This document shows positions 10,481 through 19,903 of a stretch of DNA of 64,000 nucleotides, one piece after another. Below the pieces are notes generated by a model. That model had not been told where the DNA came from. It saw only the letters and a program-made list of their open reading frames with translations, and did no database searches. The first letter of the stretch is position 1, and every line of letters starts with the position of its first letter. A program made the translations under genes and the position numbers. Source of the DNA: Fischerella sp. PCC 9605 (GTDB lineage Bacteria > Cyanobacteriota > Cyanobacteriia > Cyanobacteriales > Nostocaceae); the NCBI RefSeq assembly GCF_000517105.1, contig NZ_KI912150.1:250096-314095 (forward strand), read 5' to 3'.

Positions 10481-11782
10481 TTAAACTTTGAGAAACCAAC
10501 GTTGCCGATACATTCCATAGGCAACCGCCAACCACAATAAAACATTCACAATAGCAAAAAACAGCGAACCATTGAATTTACCTGCCCAAGATGCAAATAG
10601 ATTTTGATATATCCAATCATAGGCACTAACAGCATTTTCTCCTGTGCCGATTGTGGTTCTGACTAAGATTTTAATCAGCAGCACAGAACCAACAAAAATG
10701 GCGATCGCATTTAACCCCATAAATTCAAATGGTTTTCCCCAACGCCGCACCCGTCGCACTTCGATGAGTTCGTAACAGGCGGCTAATAATAATAATGCCC
10801 AACCAGTGGTGAAAACAACATAAGAACTCGTCCACAGTTTTTTGTTAATGGGAAATGCTAAGTCCCATATTCCACCGATAACCAAGCAGCTAAGACCAAA
10901 CAAAACTAAATCCATGCTGGTTTCGGAATTTATATCTTTTTTATTGCGTATCCACTCTCCCGCAAAGTAGCCAGCAAGAACACTAACAATGGCAGGAATG
11001 GTACTAAAAAGTCCTTCCGGATCGCCCATAAAATTATAATTGTCGCCCTTGTACAGATGTGCTTTGGGAACGATCAAACGGTCTATGTAAGCACCTAAGT
11101 TACCATCCCGCGTCAGCACACCCGCACCATAACCAGGTACTGGCACGTACATCATTACTAACCAGTAACTAACAAGTAATACCCCTGCTAGTATCCATTG
11201 ACCTTTACGCGGTAGGTTGAGAACTGCCAGACTTGCCAGCAAATAAGTCAGGCTAATGCGTTGTAACACCCCCATCATCCGGATGCTACTTAAATCAAAC
11301 GTCCAAATACCTTTATTCCAAAAGCCATTTAAAAGTAACCCTAAAGCAAAGAGAATGACAGCGCGGCGGATGATACGCCAGTAAGGTGGGGGAGTGAAGG
11401 AGTAGGAGAGATGTAGAGACGCGCCATGGCGCGTCTGAGAGTGGAGGAGTGGAGGAGTGGAAGAAATTTTGATTTGTTCATTTCTCCCTATCTCCCCATT
11501 GCCCCTAATCCCCACTCCCTGTCGGTCGTGGGGGCCCCGAGTTCCCCATCTCCCCATCTCCCTCTCTAATTTATTGTCAGTGTACTTAGAGAAAGAAAAA
11601 CTCATTGCCACACCGACAATGAATAGAAAGAAGGGAAATACTAAGTCGGTTGGTGTCCAACCATTCCATTCGGCATGGAGTAACGGGGGATAGACATTGG
11701 GTTCGGCAATGCTGGCCATGTTGACGAGAATCATGCCAGCTATAGTAATGCCGCGAAAAACGTCAAGTGAAGTTAGGCGCAT
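10481..11782 (-). CDS. HGSNAT-like (DUF5009/DUF1624) multi-pass membrane acyltransferase-like protein
   Basis: A polytopic membrane protein of the heparan-alpha-glucosaminide N-acetyltransferase-like group. The N-terminus MRLTSLDVFRGITIAGMILV is the family signature and is followed by roughly ten hydrophobic segments, including PTDLVFPFFLFIVGVAMSF. It ends normally at about 433 residues, longer than the usual 360-380. The excess is a 60-odd-residue block (about residues 70-132) whose DNA is made of intergenic G-rich repeats and the CCATGG palindrome; the frame is kept. The block falls in the loop after the second hydrophobic segment. Function in bacteria is unclear; probably transfer of acyl groups to cell-envelope sugars. 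Confidence 0.85.
   Translation of the reverse strand: MRLTSLDVFRGITIAGMILVNMASIAEPNVYPPLLHAEWNGWTPTDLVFPFFLFIVGVAMSFSFSKYTDNKLEREMGRWGTRGPHDRQGVGIRGNGEIGRNEQIKISSTPPLLHSQTRHGASLHLSYSFTPPPYWRIIRRAVILFALGLLLNGFWNKGIWTFDLSSIRMMGVLQRISLTYLLASLAVLNLPRKGQWILAGVLLVSYWLVMMYVPVPGYGAGVLTRDGNLGAYIDRLIVPKAHLYKGDNYNFMGDPEGLFSTIPAIVSVLAGYFAGEWIRNKKDINSETSMDLVLFGLSCLVIGGIWDLAFPINKKLWTSSYVVFTTGWALLLLAACYELIEVRRVRRWGKPFEFMGLNAIAIFVGSVLLIKILVRTTIGTGENAVSAYDWIYQNLFASWAGKFNGSLFFAIVNVLLWLAVAYGMYRQRWFLKV
11385..11573. repeat. Intergenic-type repeat block inside a coding gene
   Basis: About 189 bases of GGAGTGGAGGAG-type tracts, CCCCATCTCC tracts and the 20-base palindrome (11417-11436) lie inside the HGSNAT-like gene and add about 63 codons without a stop or frameshift. 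Confidence 0.8.
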
Positions 11783-11899
11783 AGATGGAATTTTGTGTTT
11801 GAACCAATAACCTAATCTTCCTGACGCGAGTAATCAAGAAAAATTCGTAGACCAGCACACAAGTTAAAATTCTGTAAAGATAATTATGCACCAGTACAA

Positions 11900-11931
11900 A
11901 AGAAACCGAGTTTTTCAGTAACTCGGCTTCT
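11900..11931. other. Hairpin upstream of prxQ
   Basis: GAAACCGAGTT and AACTCGGCTTC form an 11-base stem with one mismatch and a 7-base loop (TTTCAGT), 40-70 bases before the prxQ start. It may be the end of a longer leader, a repeat or a terminator of the preceding region; no T-run follows. Confidence 0.45.
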
Positions 11932-11970
11932 GTATAGTGTCAATTTTGCAAATAAAATTTTAAATTGCTT

Positions 11971-12429
11971 ATGGCTATCAAAGTTGGAGATACCGCACCT
12001 AATTTTACTCTCCCTTCTCAAAATGGCTCACCAGTTAGCCTTACCGATTTTCGCGGTAAACCAGTCGTTCTTTATTTTTACCCCAAAGACGACACTCCCG
12101 GATGTACAGTTGAATCCTGTGCTTTTCGCGATCAATATGAAGTATTTAAATCTGCTGGTGCCGAAGTGATCGGCATTAGTGGTGACTCACCGGAATCTCA
12201 CCAAAAGTTTGCAACAAAGTACCAGCTACCATTTACCTTGTTAAGCGACAAAGGCAACAAGGTACGGAAGCAATACGGTGCAACCGCTGCGTTTGGTTTA
12301 TTTCCCGGTCGTGTGACTTATGTGATTGATAAAGATGGAGTTGTCCAATATGTGTTCGACTCGATGTTTAACTTTAAAGGTCACGTCGAGGAAGCGCTGA
12401 AAACGTTGCAGGGGTTAGTTAGTAGTTAG
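11971..12429 (+). CDS. prxQ: Thiol peroxidase PrxQ/BCP (peroxiredoxin)
   Basis: A 152-residue atypical 2-Cys peroxiredoxin that reduces peroxides with thioredoxin as reductant. The motif YPKDDTPGCTVESC holds peroxidatic C45 and resolving C50, the five-residue spacing typical of PrxQ. The start is the ATG at 11971 (MAIKVGDTAPNFTLP); a TTG two codons earlier is less likely. The last codons run into TAGTTAG repeats, which supply the stop. It appears monocistronic. Confidence 0.95.
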   Translation: MAIKVGDTAPNFTLPSQNGSPVSLTDFRGKPVVLYFYPKDDTPGCTVESCAFRDQYEVFKSAGAEVIGISGDSPESHQKFATKYQLPFTLLSDKGNKVRKQYGATAAFGLFPGRVTYVIDKDGVVQYVFDSMFNFKGHVEEALKTLQGLVSS

Positions 12430-12482
12430 TAGTTAGTGGTTAGTGGTTAATCAATACCACTAACTACTAACCCTTAACCACC

Positions 12483-12645
12483 AGCCCTTTGGTGGTGGGT
12501 GAAAAATCTGCTTTCATTGCCTGATTTTTCCTAATTCGACTTGGTGTCTTTGTGTCTTTGTGGTGAAAAAATAAATTTTCTTGAACCACCAAGACACTAA
12601 GACACAAAGAAAACTTATTGTTTGGGATTGCACCACCAAAGGGCT
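12483..12645. repeat. 163-bp inverted-repeat element (MITE-like)
   Basis: Perfect 15-base terminal inverted repeats, AGCCCTTTGGTGGTG at 12483-12497 and its complement at 12631-12645, enclose a second, imperfect pair of arms built from GTGTCTTTGTG repeats (12540-12565 and 12586-12609). The whole can fold into one long hairpin between the convergent prxQ and lrtA genes. STRR repeats flank it on both sides. Confidence 0.75.
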
Positions 12646-12666
12646 ACCCTTAACCACTAACTAATT

Positions 12667-13317
12667 TCATTTATGCGCGTGTGATGCCTCCGAGATATTA
12701 GTATTTGCATGAGCCGTCTTGCCGTTCTTGCCGTTGGTATGGCCGTTACCGTTGCGGGGTTGAATCACACCATAACCACCGTGGTTGCGCTCGTAAATAA
12801 CGTTAATCTCGCCTGTTTCAACATTTCGGAACATATAAAAGTCATGTCCCACCAGTTGCAGTTGTTCTAACGCTTCTGCAACTGTCATTGGCGGCATGGC
12901 AAAATATTTGGTACGGACGACTTCTTCTGGCAATTCAGGAGCGCGATCGCCAATTAAATCTGTAACTACTGTCTGTTGCACTACTCCTTCAATGCTAGTT
13001 TGAGCATGAGTTTTCTTCTCATGACGCCGTTCTTTATATTTACGCAGTTGACGAGCGATTTTATCTGCTACCAAGTCTATACTGGCGTATAAGTTCTCGC
13101 TGCTCTCCTCGGCACGGATGACGTTTCCGTTGGCATAAATAGTGACTTCTGCCGCTTGCTTAGGATTTATTCGGGGATTGCGAGCTACGCTCAAATGCAC
13201 ATCCACTTCATTTGTGATGTTCTGAAAATGATTCACCGCCTTCTCAATCTTTTGATGTACATATTCCCTAATCGCATCGGTGATTTCAATATTTTTGCCG
13301 TGGATGACAAGCTTCAT
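12667..13317 (-). CDS. lrtA: Long-form ribosome hibernation factor LrtA (HPF)
   Basis: LrtA binds the ribosome decoding region and promotes 70S/100S storage in the dark or at low energy. The 216-residue protein has the N-terminal S30AE/HPF domain ([20 protein letters not shown]) and the C-terminal dimerisation domain (residues about 135-190, with [22 protein letters not shown] and [17 protein letters not shown]). A low-complexity Asn/Gly/His-rich tail follows. The ATG at 13317 is chosen because GGGAGAG precedes it at Shine-Dalgarno distance; an earlier in-frame start at 13335 has none. In other cyanobacteria lrtA is light-repressed with a long leader; the 550-base upstream gap would allow this. 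Confidence 0.95.
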   Translation of the reverse strand: MKLVIHGKNIEITDAIREYVHQKIEKAVNHFQNITNEVDVHLSVARNPRINPKQAAEVTIYANGNVIRAEESSENLYASIDLVADKIARQLRKYKERRHEKKTHAQTSIEGVVQQTVVTDLIGDRAPELPEEVVRTKYFAMPPMTVAEALEQLQLVGHDFYMFRNVETGEINVIYERNHGGYGVIQPRNGNGHTNGKNGKTAHANTNISEASHAHK

Positions 13318-13869
13318 GTAAACTCTCCCGCTCAATGTTTTTATGTGTATCTGGTTCAGAGAAAAGGTATTGCGGTAAGGTCTAAATACTGCCCTCGAAA
13401 TCGGAAAATTTCTACATGCTGCTGGTGCGCCTACCTAAGTCAAATTCAGCCAAGCATTCCTCTGACTTCGTCTGAATCGACTTAGAAATCTCTGCGTTTG
13501 CTGCAACTGCTGTAAAGGCATTTGCATGCTCACGCAGATATTGCTAGCTTTGCTATTGCGAAATGGTCTACATTCGCTTTTCATAGACAACATGCGTCTT
13601 TTTGCTAGTTTTACCCGTTTTTTGAATGGAAACAACTGAATCAGACGCCATCAGCCAGTGCATTCTTTCCTCTTTTTCTTGGCGTGATGGTTATTGCAGA
13701 GAATTCCTCCCAACACCATTTGAGGTTATATATATCAAAACTAGCATTTTGTATTTTCTAAAACTGCTTCCCTTTACTTTCCTTTAAAATCCTTTGCATA
13801 GCTTGAAATTTATCCTCAGTATTTGTAATTTTTGATACTTTAAAGTCTAGAAATCAGTGATTTTTTCGC
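13318..13869. other. Non-coding gap between divergent lrtA and lipB
   Basis: No credible gene is seen. The side next to lrtA (13318 to about 13700) is a candidate for the long lrtA leader known from other cyanobacteria. The side next to lipB is AT-rich and should carry its promoter. I could not assign promoter elements with confidence. Confidence 0.5.
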
Positions 13870-14568
13870 ATGAACCGTAGTATTACTTCACACTCGCGTT
13901 ATTGTTTGCTATATAACCTAGGATTAATGCCATACATAGATGCTCTGGAGTGGCAGCGATCGCTTCTGCAAGAGCGCATCAAAAATCCCAACTTAGAAGA
14001 TGTGCTCATCTTGCTGGAACATCCACCCGTTTATACTTTGGGACAGGGAGCTACTCCAGAATTTCTCAAATTTGACCTTGACAATAACACTTACTCAGTG
14101 TATATAGTTGAACGAGGTGGGGAAGTAACTTATCATTGTCCTGGTCAACTGGTAGGGTATCCGATTTTAAATTTGCAGCGTTATCGTCAAGACCTGCATT
14201 GGTATTTACGACAACTAGAAGAAGTGTTAATTCGCGCACTAGCACGATATGGATTGGAAGGAGAGCGCATTACGGGTTTTACAGGCGTTTGGGTGCAAGG
14301 ACGTAAAGTTGCCGCTATTGGTATTAAAGTCAGCCGTTGGATAACTATGCATGGCTTTGCATTAAACGTTTGTCCAGACATGACAGGCTTTGAGCGCATT
14401 GTCCCCTGTGGCATTTCTGATAAACCTGTAGGCTGTTTAGCTGAATTGATACCTGGTATAACTTGCGACGAGGTACGCGCAAATATAGCGCAATCCTTTG
14501 CAGAAGTGTTTGATGTCGAATTAGTGACGGCAGACCCCCACGGAAATTTGCCTACAATCAAAGTATGA
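13870..14568 (+). CDS. lipB: Octanoyltransferase LipB
   Basis: LipB moves octanoyl groups from acyl carrier protein to lipoate-dependent enzyme domains, the first step of lipoate synthesis. The 232-residue protein carries the family signature [19 protein letters not shown] (about 81-99), catalytic K153 ([12 protein letters not shown]) and catalytic C180 (IVPCGI). The start is ATG 13870; it gives the family's usual length. It stands alone, with lrtA divergent upstream. Confidence 0.95.
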   Translation: MNRSITSHSRYCLLYNLGLMPYIDALEWQRSLLQERIKNPNLEDVLILLEHPPVYTLGQGATPEFLKFDLDNNTYSVYIVERGGEVTYHCPGQLVGYPILNLQRYRQDLHWYLRQLEEVLIRALARYGLEGERITGFTGVWVQGRKVAAIGIKVSRWITMHGFALNVCPDMTGFERIVPCGISDKPVGCLAELIPGITCDEVRANIAQSFAEVFDVELVTADPHGNLPTIKV

Positions 14569-14729
14569 AAAAAGGCGATCTCTATTCCCTATTTCCCATT
14601 CTCCAGCAAAGAATATTTCCTACCTAATTGTTTAAAGCGTGTAATGATCTAGTTAGTGCTACTACATTTAAACTGACTGTGCAGTTACATACATTTGAGT
14701 AAAACTAAAATATATTTTATTTATAAGCC

Positions 14730-14975
14730 TTGAAAAATAATCTTTCCCGAAAGTTACTCAAAAGCTTTCGTGTCAATTCTCAAAAACATGCAGAAGAAGT
14801 ACACGCTCAGCCATTAACGGCTCTTAAAGATCGTGACTGGAAAGCTTTGAAAGAACTATTTGATCGGAAAGATAGTGACGAAATTGAAGCGGATATCAAC
14901 AGTAAATTGTGTTTGATGGTTCCAGAACCATTTTGGGAAGATGAACCCTTTGATTTTTTGCGGGAATATCTTTAG
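14730..14975 (+). CDS. Small hypothetical protein, 81 aa
   Basis: A charged, soluble small protein with no known domain. It would start at TTG 14730, with a basic N-terminus (KNNLSRKLLKSFRVNSQKH) and an acidic C-terminus rich in aromatic residues (EPFWEDEPFDFLREYL). No strong ribosome site is visible, so the start is uncertain. The ORF ends directly at a STRR tract. It could be a real cyanobacterial small protein; the base composition fits coding. Confidence 0.5.
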   Translation: MKNNLSRKLLKSFRVNSQKHAEEVHAQPLTALKDRDWKALKELFDRKDSDEIEADINSKLCLMVPEPFWEDEPFDFLREYL

Positions 14976-15042
14976 TCAATAGTCAATAGTCAATAGTCAA
15001 TAGTCAACAGTCAATAGTCAACAGTCAATAGTCAATAGTCAT
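14973..15042. repeat. STRR tract, heptamer GTCAATA
   Basis: About ten copies of GTCAATA with a few GTCAACA variants lie between two genes read toward each other. Confidence 0.9.
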
Positions 15043-15051
15043 TTTCCCCCA

Positions 15052-15837
15052 TCACCCCATCACCCCATCTCCCACTCTCCCCATCCCGACATTGAGGCGA
15101 CTGAGGAAAGTACGCAGGCGATCGCTTTGAGGATTGGTGAGAACTTCATGGGCGAGGCCTTGTTCTGCGACTATGCCTTTATCCATGAATATTACCCGAT
15201 GGGCTACTTCGCGGGCAAATTGCATTTCGTGGGTGACAACTACCATTGTCATTCCCTCCGCTGCCAATTGCTGCATGACTTGCAAAACCTCACCCACAAG
15301 TTCCGGATCTAAAGCGCTGGTGGGTTCATCAAATAGCATGATTTGGGGATTCATGCATAAACTACGAGCAATAGCTACCCGTTGCTTTTGTCCGCCAGAA
15401 AGTTGTTCGGGATAGGCTGATGCTTTGTCAAACAGTCCCACTTTTTCCAGATACAACCCTGCAAGTTGAGCGCTTTCTTTCGGAGATTTGCCCAAAACTT
15501 TACGGGGAGCAAGTGTGAGATTTTCCAGCACACTCAGATGGGGAAATAGGTTGAACTGCTGAAAAACCATTCCTACTTGTGTTCGCAATTGCCGCAGTTG
15601 TCTCTGGTTCAAATGACGATGAGATAAATCTATACCATTAATTGTTAAACTTCCGGCATCAATGCTTTCTAAACGATTGAAGCAACGCAACAGGGTACTT
15701 TTACCACAACCAGAGGAACCAATCACAGCAACTACTTCGCCTCGATTTATTTTGCCGCTGATTCCCTTTAACACTTTCAGGGGGCCGAAGTTTTTTTCAA
15801 TATTTTCAAAAACAATTGCGGGAGTGAAACTGTCCAT
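15052..15837 (-). CDS. Polar amino acid ABC transporter ATPase (GlnQ family)
   Basis: This is the ATPase of a polar amino acid importer. Motifs are Walker A (GSSGCGKST), Q-loop ([12 protein letters not shown]), signature LSGGQKQR, Walker B ([12 protein letters not shown]) and the switch His (VVVTHEM). Length is 261 residues; the last 15 or so ([11 protein letters not shown]) are encoded by the G-rich repeat beyond the normal end of the family. The start [18 protein letters not shown] fits the family. It is divergent from the binding protein and permease genes at 16089 and 17046, which together make a full transporter. Confidence 0.92.
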   Translation of the reverse strand: MDSFTPAIVFENIEKNFGPLKVLKGISGKINRGEVVAVIGSSGCGKSTLLRCFNRLESIDAGSLTINGIDLSHRHLNQRQLRQLRTQVGMVFQQFNLFPHLSVLENLTLAPRKVLGKSPKESAQLAGLYLEKVGLFDKASAYPEQLSGGQKQRVAIARSLCMNPQIMLFDEPTSALDPELVGEVLQVMQQLAAEGMTMVVVTHEMQFAREVAHRVIFMDKGIVAEQGLAHEVLTNPQSDRLRTFLSRLNVGMGRVGDGVMG

Positions 15838-16088
15838 TACCCCTGTCAGTTAAACTACTGTTAATTTTAGCCAACACTTCATATGAAAAGCAGATATCTT
15901 AGCATTATGCAATGTCGATTTTGCTGGTTGAATAAGTAATAATCCTTTGCAAATGTTTTAAATTGAGTAAACAGCAGGAAATTACTAATATATGCGGTTT
16001 ATACTTAATTAATTTCCTCTTATAGTACCTTAAAACATGGTTAGAGAAAATCACATAACTGTTGGCAATAATTTACACGGAAAAAACC

Positions 16089-16949
16089 ATGTTCGAGCCA
16101 AAAATAACGCGATCGCGTTTTATTAAGCATTTCTTGGCTGGGTTTGGTGCGGTTTTAATATTGTCTGCCTGCAATGATTCTGGCAACAATACTGGCAGTA
16201 CGTCCACGACTGCACCCACCAAAGCAGCAACCGAAACAGGTACAACTGGCAAAACTCTTAAAGTTGCTACAGAACCTGCTTTTCCGCCTTTTGAGTCCAA
16301 GGGAACGGGAAATGAGCTAGTGGGCTTTGATATTGACTTGATGAAAGCAGTGGGAAAAGCAGCCGGAATGACGGTTGAGTTTCAGAGTCTGCCTTTTGAT
16401 GGCATTATTCCGGCACTTCAAGCCAATTCGATTGATGCTGCTATCAGTGCCATCACAATAACACCAGAACGCGCTCAAACAATATCCTTTTCTAGACCTT
16501 ACTTTAAAGCTGGATTAGCGATCGCTGTCCGCCAAGATGACACAAATATCACCAACTTAGATAGTCTTAAAAACAAGAAAATTGCCGCCCAAATTGGCAC
16601 AACAGGCGCAAAAACAGCTAAAAAGATTTCTGGTGCTCAGGTACGAGAATTTGACTCTGCTCCATTAGCTTTGCAGGAACTGGCAAATGGTAACGTAGAT
16701 GCTGTGGTCAACGATGCTCCTGTCACATTAGAAGCTATCAACAGTGGTAATCTCAAAGGTATAAAGGTAGTTGGTGAACTCGTTACCGAAGAATACTACG
16801 GCATTGCCATGCCGAAAAACTCCCCCAACCTCAACGCTATCAACACAGCTTTAGCAAAAATAATTGCAGACGGCAGCTATGCTCAAATTTATAAGAAGTG
16901 GTTTGGCGTAGAACCACCTCAATTACCAGAGACTGCTCCCACGTCTTAG
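16089..16949 (+). CDS. Amino acid ABC transporter substrate-binding lipoprotein
   Basis: A family 3 solute-binding protein of 286 residues. The N-terminus has a signal peptide with lipobox LSAC (Cys about residue 28), then a Thr/Ala-rich linker and the two-lobe fold starting LKVATEPAFPPFESKG. Other family features are GFDIDLMKAVGKAAGM and the hinge-region ITPERAQTISFSRPYF. The ATG at 16089 is taken because it starts just before the signal peptide; a TTG at 16062 adds nothing typical. It is followed by the permease gene after a short repeat-rich gap and is divergent from the ATPase gene. Confidence 0.92.
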   Translation: MFEPKITRSRFIKHFLAGFGAVLILSACNDSGNNTGSTSTTAPTKAATETGTTGKTLKVATEPAFPPFESKGTGNELVGFDIDLMKAVGKAAGMTVEFQSLPFDGIIPALQANSIDAAISAITITPERAQTISFSRPYFKAGLAIAVRQDDTNITNLDSLKNKKIAAQIGTTGAKTAKKISGAQVREFDSAPLALQELANGNVDAVVNDAPVTLEAINSGNLKGIKVVGELVTEEYYGIAMPKNSPNLNAINTALAKIIADGSYAQIYKKWFGVEPPQLPETAPTS

Positions 16950-17045
16950 CAGTTTGTTACATAACCTTTGCGGGATAGACAGGTGGGGAGGTGGGGAGAA
17001 CCATCACCCCATCACCCCATCACCCCATCACCTCATTAACGAAAA

Positions 17046-17750
17046 ATGTTGCAAAGCCTAAATATCATTCTCAACGCTCTACCTAGTTTGCTAATTGGTG
17101 CTTTAGTCACACTTCAAATCACTGCCCTCTCAGTTTTATTAGGTATGGTTGGTGGCTCCTTAATTGGAATTGCTCGTCTTTCGCCAATTGTGCCTCTGCG
17201 TTGGGCAACTCGCGCTTATATCGATTTCTTTCGCGGTACTCCTTTGCTGGTACAGATTTTTATGATTTACTTCGGCTTACCAGCACTGGCTCAAAGCTTT
17301 GGTGTCACTCTGCGCTTTGATCGTTTACTAGCTGCGGTTGTCGCTCTTAGCCTTAACAGTGCTGCTTATATTGGTGAAATTGTCCGCGCTGGTATCCAAT
17401 CCATCGATCCAGGACAAGCAGAAGCAGCAAATTCTCTGGGTATGAGTGGAGTACAAACTATGCGCTACATTATCTTTCCCCAAGCACTGCGCCGCATGAT
17501 TCCACCTTTGGGAAATGAATTTATTACCTTGCTCAAGGATACAAGTCTCGTTGCAGTGATTGGCTTTGAAGAACTATTTCGGCGGGGTCAATTAATTGTG
17601 GCTGATACTTATCGTGCTTTTGAGATTTACACCGCAGTTGCTTTGGTATACCTAGTTCTCACCTTGGCTTCATCCCAATTTTTTTCTTTTCTAGAAGTTT
17701 GGATGAATCCAGCCAAACGTCAGAAACACAAGCCGATCAAATCAAGTTAA
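17046..17750 (+). CDS. Amino acid ABC transporter permease (HisM/GlnP family)
   Basis: A 234-residue inner membrane permease with about five hydrophobic segments. The EAA loop is clear: GQAEAANSLGMSGVQTMRYI followed by FPQALRRMIPPLGNE. It is 96 bases after the binding protein, with GTGGGGAG and CACCCCAT repeats between, and is probably co-transcribed with it. Together with the ATPase at 15052-15837 it should import polar or basic amino acids; the substrate cannot be told from sequence. Confidence 0.92.
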   Translation: MLQSLNIILNALPSLLIGALVTLQITALSVLLGMVGGSLIGIARLSPIVPLRWATRAYIDFFRGTPLLVQIFMIYFGLPALAQSFGVTLRFDRLLAAVVALSLNSAAYIGEIVRAGIQSIDPGQAEAANSLGMSGVQTMRYIIFPQALRRMIPPLGNEFITLLKDTSLVAVIGFEELFRRGQLIVADTYRAFEIYTAVALVYLVLTLASSQFFSFLEVWMNPAKRQKHKPIKSS

Positions 17751-18146
17751 TCATCATTAAGGCAGAGGACAGAAATTTTTCATGGGTTCTGATGTAAGGA
17801 TTTCATGGCAGCTACTTAAACTGATACTAGGTTGTAGTCAAACATAGTACTTCCCTCACCCCGCCTGTCGGCACCCCTCTCCCAATTTGGGAGAGGGGAG
17901 GGGGAAAGGGCACGAATTGCTATATCTGAACACAACTTGGTATGAACGGTCGTCATTTGTCATTTGTCATTCGTCATTCGTCATACCCTGCGGGAAGCCG
18001 AGTAAAGCGCGTCTACGTCATTGGTAAGGGTTTCAGCATTTTTAATGTCTTGACATAGTTATGTTTATTCCCGTCTACCTACTTAGTTAATAAGGGCATT
18101 TTTTGTTTTATATGCATAAAAAAGAGCATTTTCTGTGAGGAAAAAC
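17751..18146. other. Repeat-bearing gap before the porin gene
   Basis: No gene is seen. It holds a C-rich hairpin (CCCCTCTCCCA / TGGGAGAGGGG with loop ATT, 17874-17898), several GTCATTTGTCATTCGTCATT repeats (about 17951-17982) and an AT-rich segment upstream of the porin start. Confidence 0.7.
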
Positions 18147-19874
18147 ATGCATAAATTATTGGGTAATTCCCTTATTATTAGCCTGGCTATTATCAGCAAT
18201 TTACTATTGCTTACTAAAAATGCTCTAGCTTTCGAGCCGGAGAGATTAACAAATAAAAAAACACTTATACCAGAATCTATAGCTCAAGTAAATTCTGTTT
18301 CTCAACTAGCAGATGTACAGCCGACGGATTGGGCATTTATTGCATTGCAATCTTTAGTGGAGCGCTATGGTTGCATTGCGGGTTATCCCAACAGCACTTA
18401 TAGAGGCAACCGTCCCCTGAGCAGATATGAATTTGCAGCTGGTTTAAATGCCTGTCTCGACAGGGTTAGCGAACTAATTACAACAGCGACTAGTGAGTTG
18501 GTCACAAAAGAAGATTTAGCAACACTGCAAAAGTTGCAGGAGGAATTTGCAGCAGAACTGGCAACTTTACGAGGTAAGGTAGATGTATTAGAAGTTCGGT
18601 CAGCACAACTGGAAGCCAACCAGTTTTCCACAACTACCAAGCTAAATGGAGAAGTTATTACTCATGTAGCCGATGCTTTTGGAGATGATACTAGCTCTGC
18701 CAATAATACAATTCTCACCTACCGCGTCCGCTTGAATTTCGATACCAGCTTTACAGGTAGCGATCGCTTGCGGGTACGACTGCAAGCTGCTAATTTTCGC
18801 CTATTGAGCGCTGGAGATCCCAATATTGACAACAGCACTGGTGGTTTTGGTGCATCGCAACGGTATGCGTCTGCCTTTCCTGATGCTTTTTCCGATGAAG
18901 CGCGTCTGTTGCCATCTCCTGCTTCTGAAGGTGAAAACGATAGTAATGTCAGAATTCATGACTTGAGCTATAATTTTCCTTTCAATGACAAGCTCAATAT
19001 TTACATTGCAGCTGGTGTAACTGACCCCACCTACTTAGGTGCTGATCCAATTTCTCCATTCAGTGAATTTGCGACTGGCTCAATTTCCAATTTCGCCAAC
19101 TCTAATCCCATCTACTACCCGATGGGACAACGAGGTGGAGCCGGGTTAAGTTATACAATTACAGATTCGCTGGTTTTAGCTGGTGGATATGTTGGGCAAG
19201 ATGTGAATGATATTGGAGGCCCGAATTTACCGGGTTCTAGTTCCGGTATCTTCAATGGCGGCTACACTGCTTTTGGTCAGCTAACTTATTATAGCGGTAA
19301 TCTTACCGCTGGCTTAGTATACATGAATACCTATACACCGCAGTTTGGTATTGATACCCTTGCAGGTAGCAACTCTGCCAAGGTGAGTACAGGTGATTTT
19401 AGTACACCTTTTGATGACCGAGTGTCAGCAAATCACTATGGTTTTATTGCTAATTACAAACTCAGCGATCGCTTTCAATTAGGAGGCTGGGTTGGCTATA
19501 CCAATGCGCGTGTACTGGGTACGAATACTGTTGGCGATCGCACAGGTAACGCTGGAGATGTGAAAGTTCTCAACTATGCTGTCACTTTGGCTTTCCCCGA
19601 TTTAGGAGCAAAGGGTAATCTCGGTGGGTTAGTGTTTGGGATGCAGCCAAAGGTAGTTGATACTAGCAACGATCGAGTTGCTGAAGCCATTGGTTTACCC
19701 GATGGACGCAGATCCGATCGTGACACTGGTTTTCATATTGAGGCATTTTATCGATTTCAGTTGAATGAAAATGTTTCAGTTACTCCAGGTTTTTTCTGGT
19801 TAACAGCACCCAACCACGACGAACGCAACTCTGATGCGTTTATTGGTGTGATAAGAACTAGCTTTGTGTTTTAA
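18147..19874 (+). CDS. Iron-uptake-type outer-membrane porin (SLH plus OprB domains)
   Basis: An outer-membrane porin typical of cyanobacteria. A signal peptide (about 1-29, ending ALAFE) is followed by an SLH domain anchoring to peptidoglycan (VSQLADVQPTDWAFIALQSL to RYEFAAGLNACLDRV), a coiled-coil stretch (TKEDLATLQKLQEEFAAELA) and an OprB-like beta-barrel ending in Phe (VIRTSFVF). The ATG at 18147 is preferred because GTGAGGAAAAAC just before it supplies GAGG at the right distance; the GTG at 18135 is part of that site. Length is 575 residues, normal for the group. Substrate is unknown; several homologues are linked to iron or inorganic-ion uptake. Confidence 0.9.
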   Translation: MHKLLGNSLIISLAIISNLLLLTKNALAFEPERLTNKKTLIPESIAQVNSVSQLADVQPTDWAFIALQSLVERYGCIAGYPNSTYRGNRPLSRYEFAAGLNACLDRVSELITTATSELVTKEDLATLQKLQEEFAAELATLRGKVDVLEVRSAQLEANQFSTTTKLNGEVITHVADAFGDDTSSANNTILTYRVRLNFDTSFTGSDRLRVRLQAANFRLLSAGDPNIDNSTGGFGASQRYASAFPDAFSDEARLLPSPASEGENDSNVRIHDLSYNFPFNDKLNIYIAAGVTDPTYLGADPISPFSEFATGSISNFANSNPIYYPMGQRGGAGLSYTITDSLVLAGGYVGQDVNDIGGPNLPGSSSGIFNGGYTAFGQLTYYSGNLTAGLVYMNTYTPQFGIDTLAGSNSAKVSTGDFSTPFDDRVSANHYGFIANYKLSDRFQLGGWVGYTNARVLGTNTVGDRTGNAGDVKVLNYAVTLAFPDLGAKGNLGGLVFGMQPKVVDTSNDRVAEAIGLPDGRRSDRDTGFHIEAFYRFQLNENVSVTPGFFWLTAPNHDERNSDAFIGVIRTSFVF

Positions 19875-19903
19875 TTTCTTTTCAATCTCACGCCAATTAA
19901 TTG

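Noticed and set aside
14973-15042. Regular short repeats that might be a CRISPR array
   Set aside because: The unit is 7 bases with no unique spacers; it is an STRR tract. The same holds for 3662-3812, 10398-10475 and 24258-24330.
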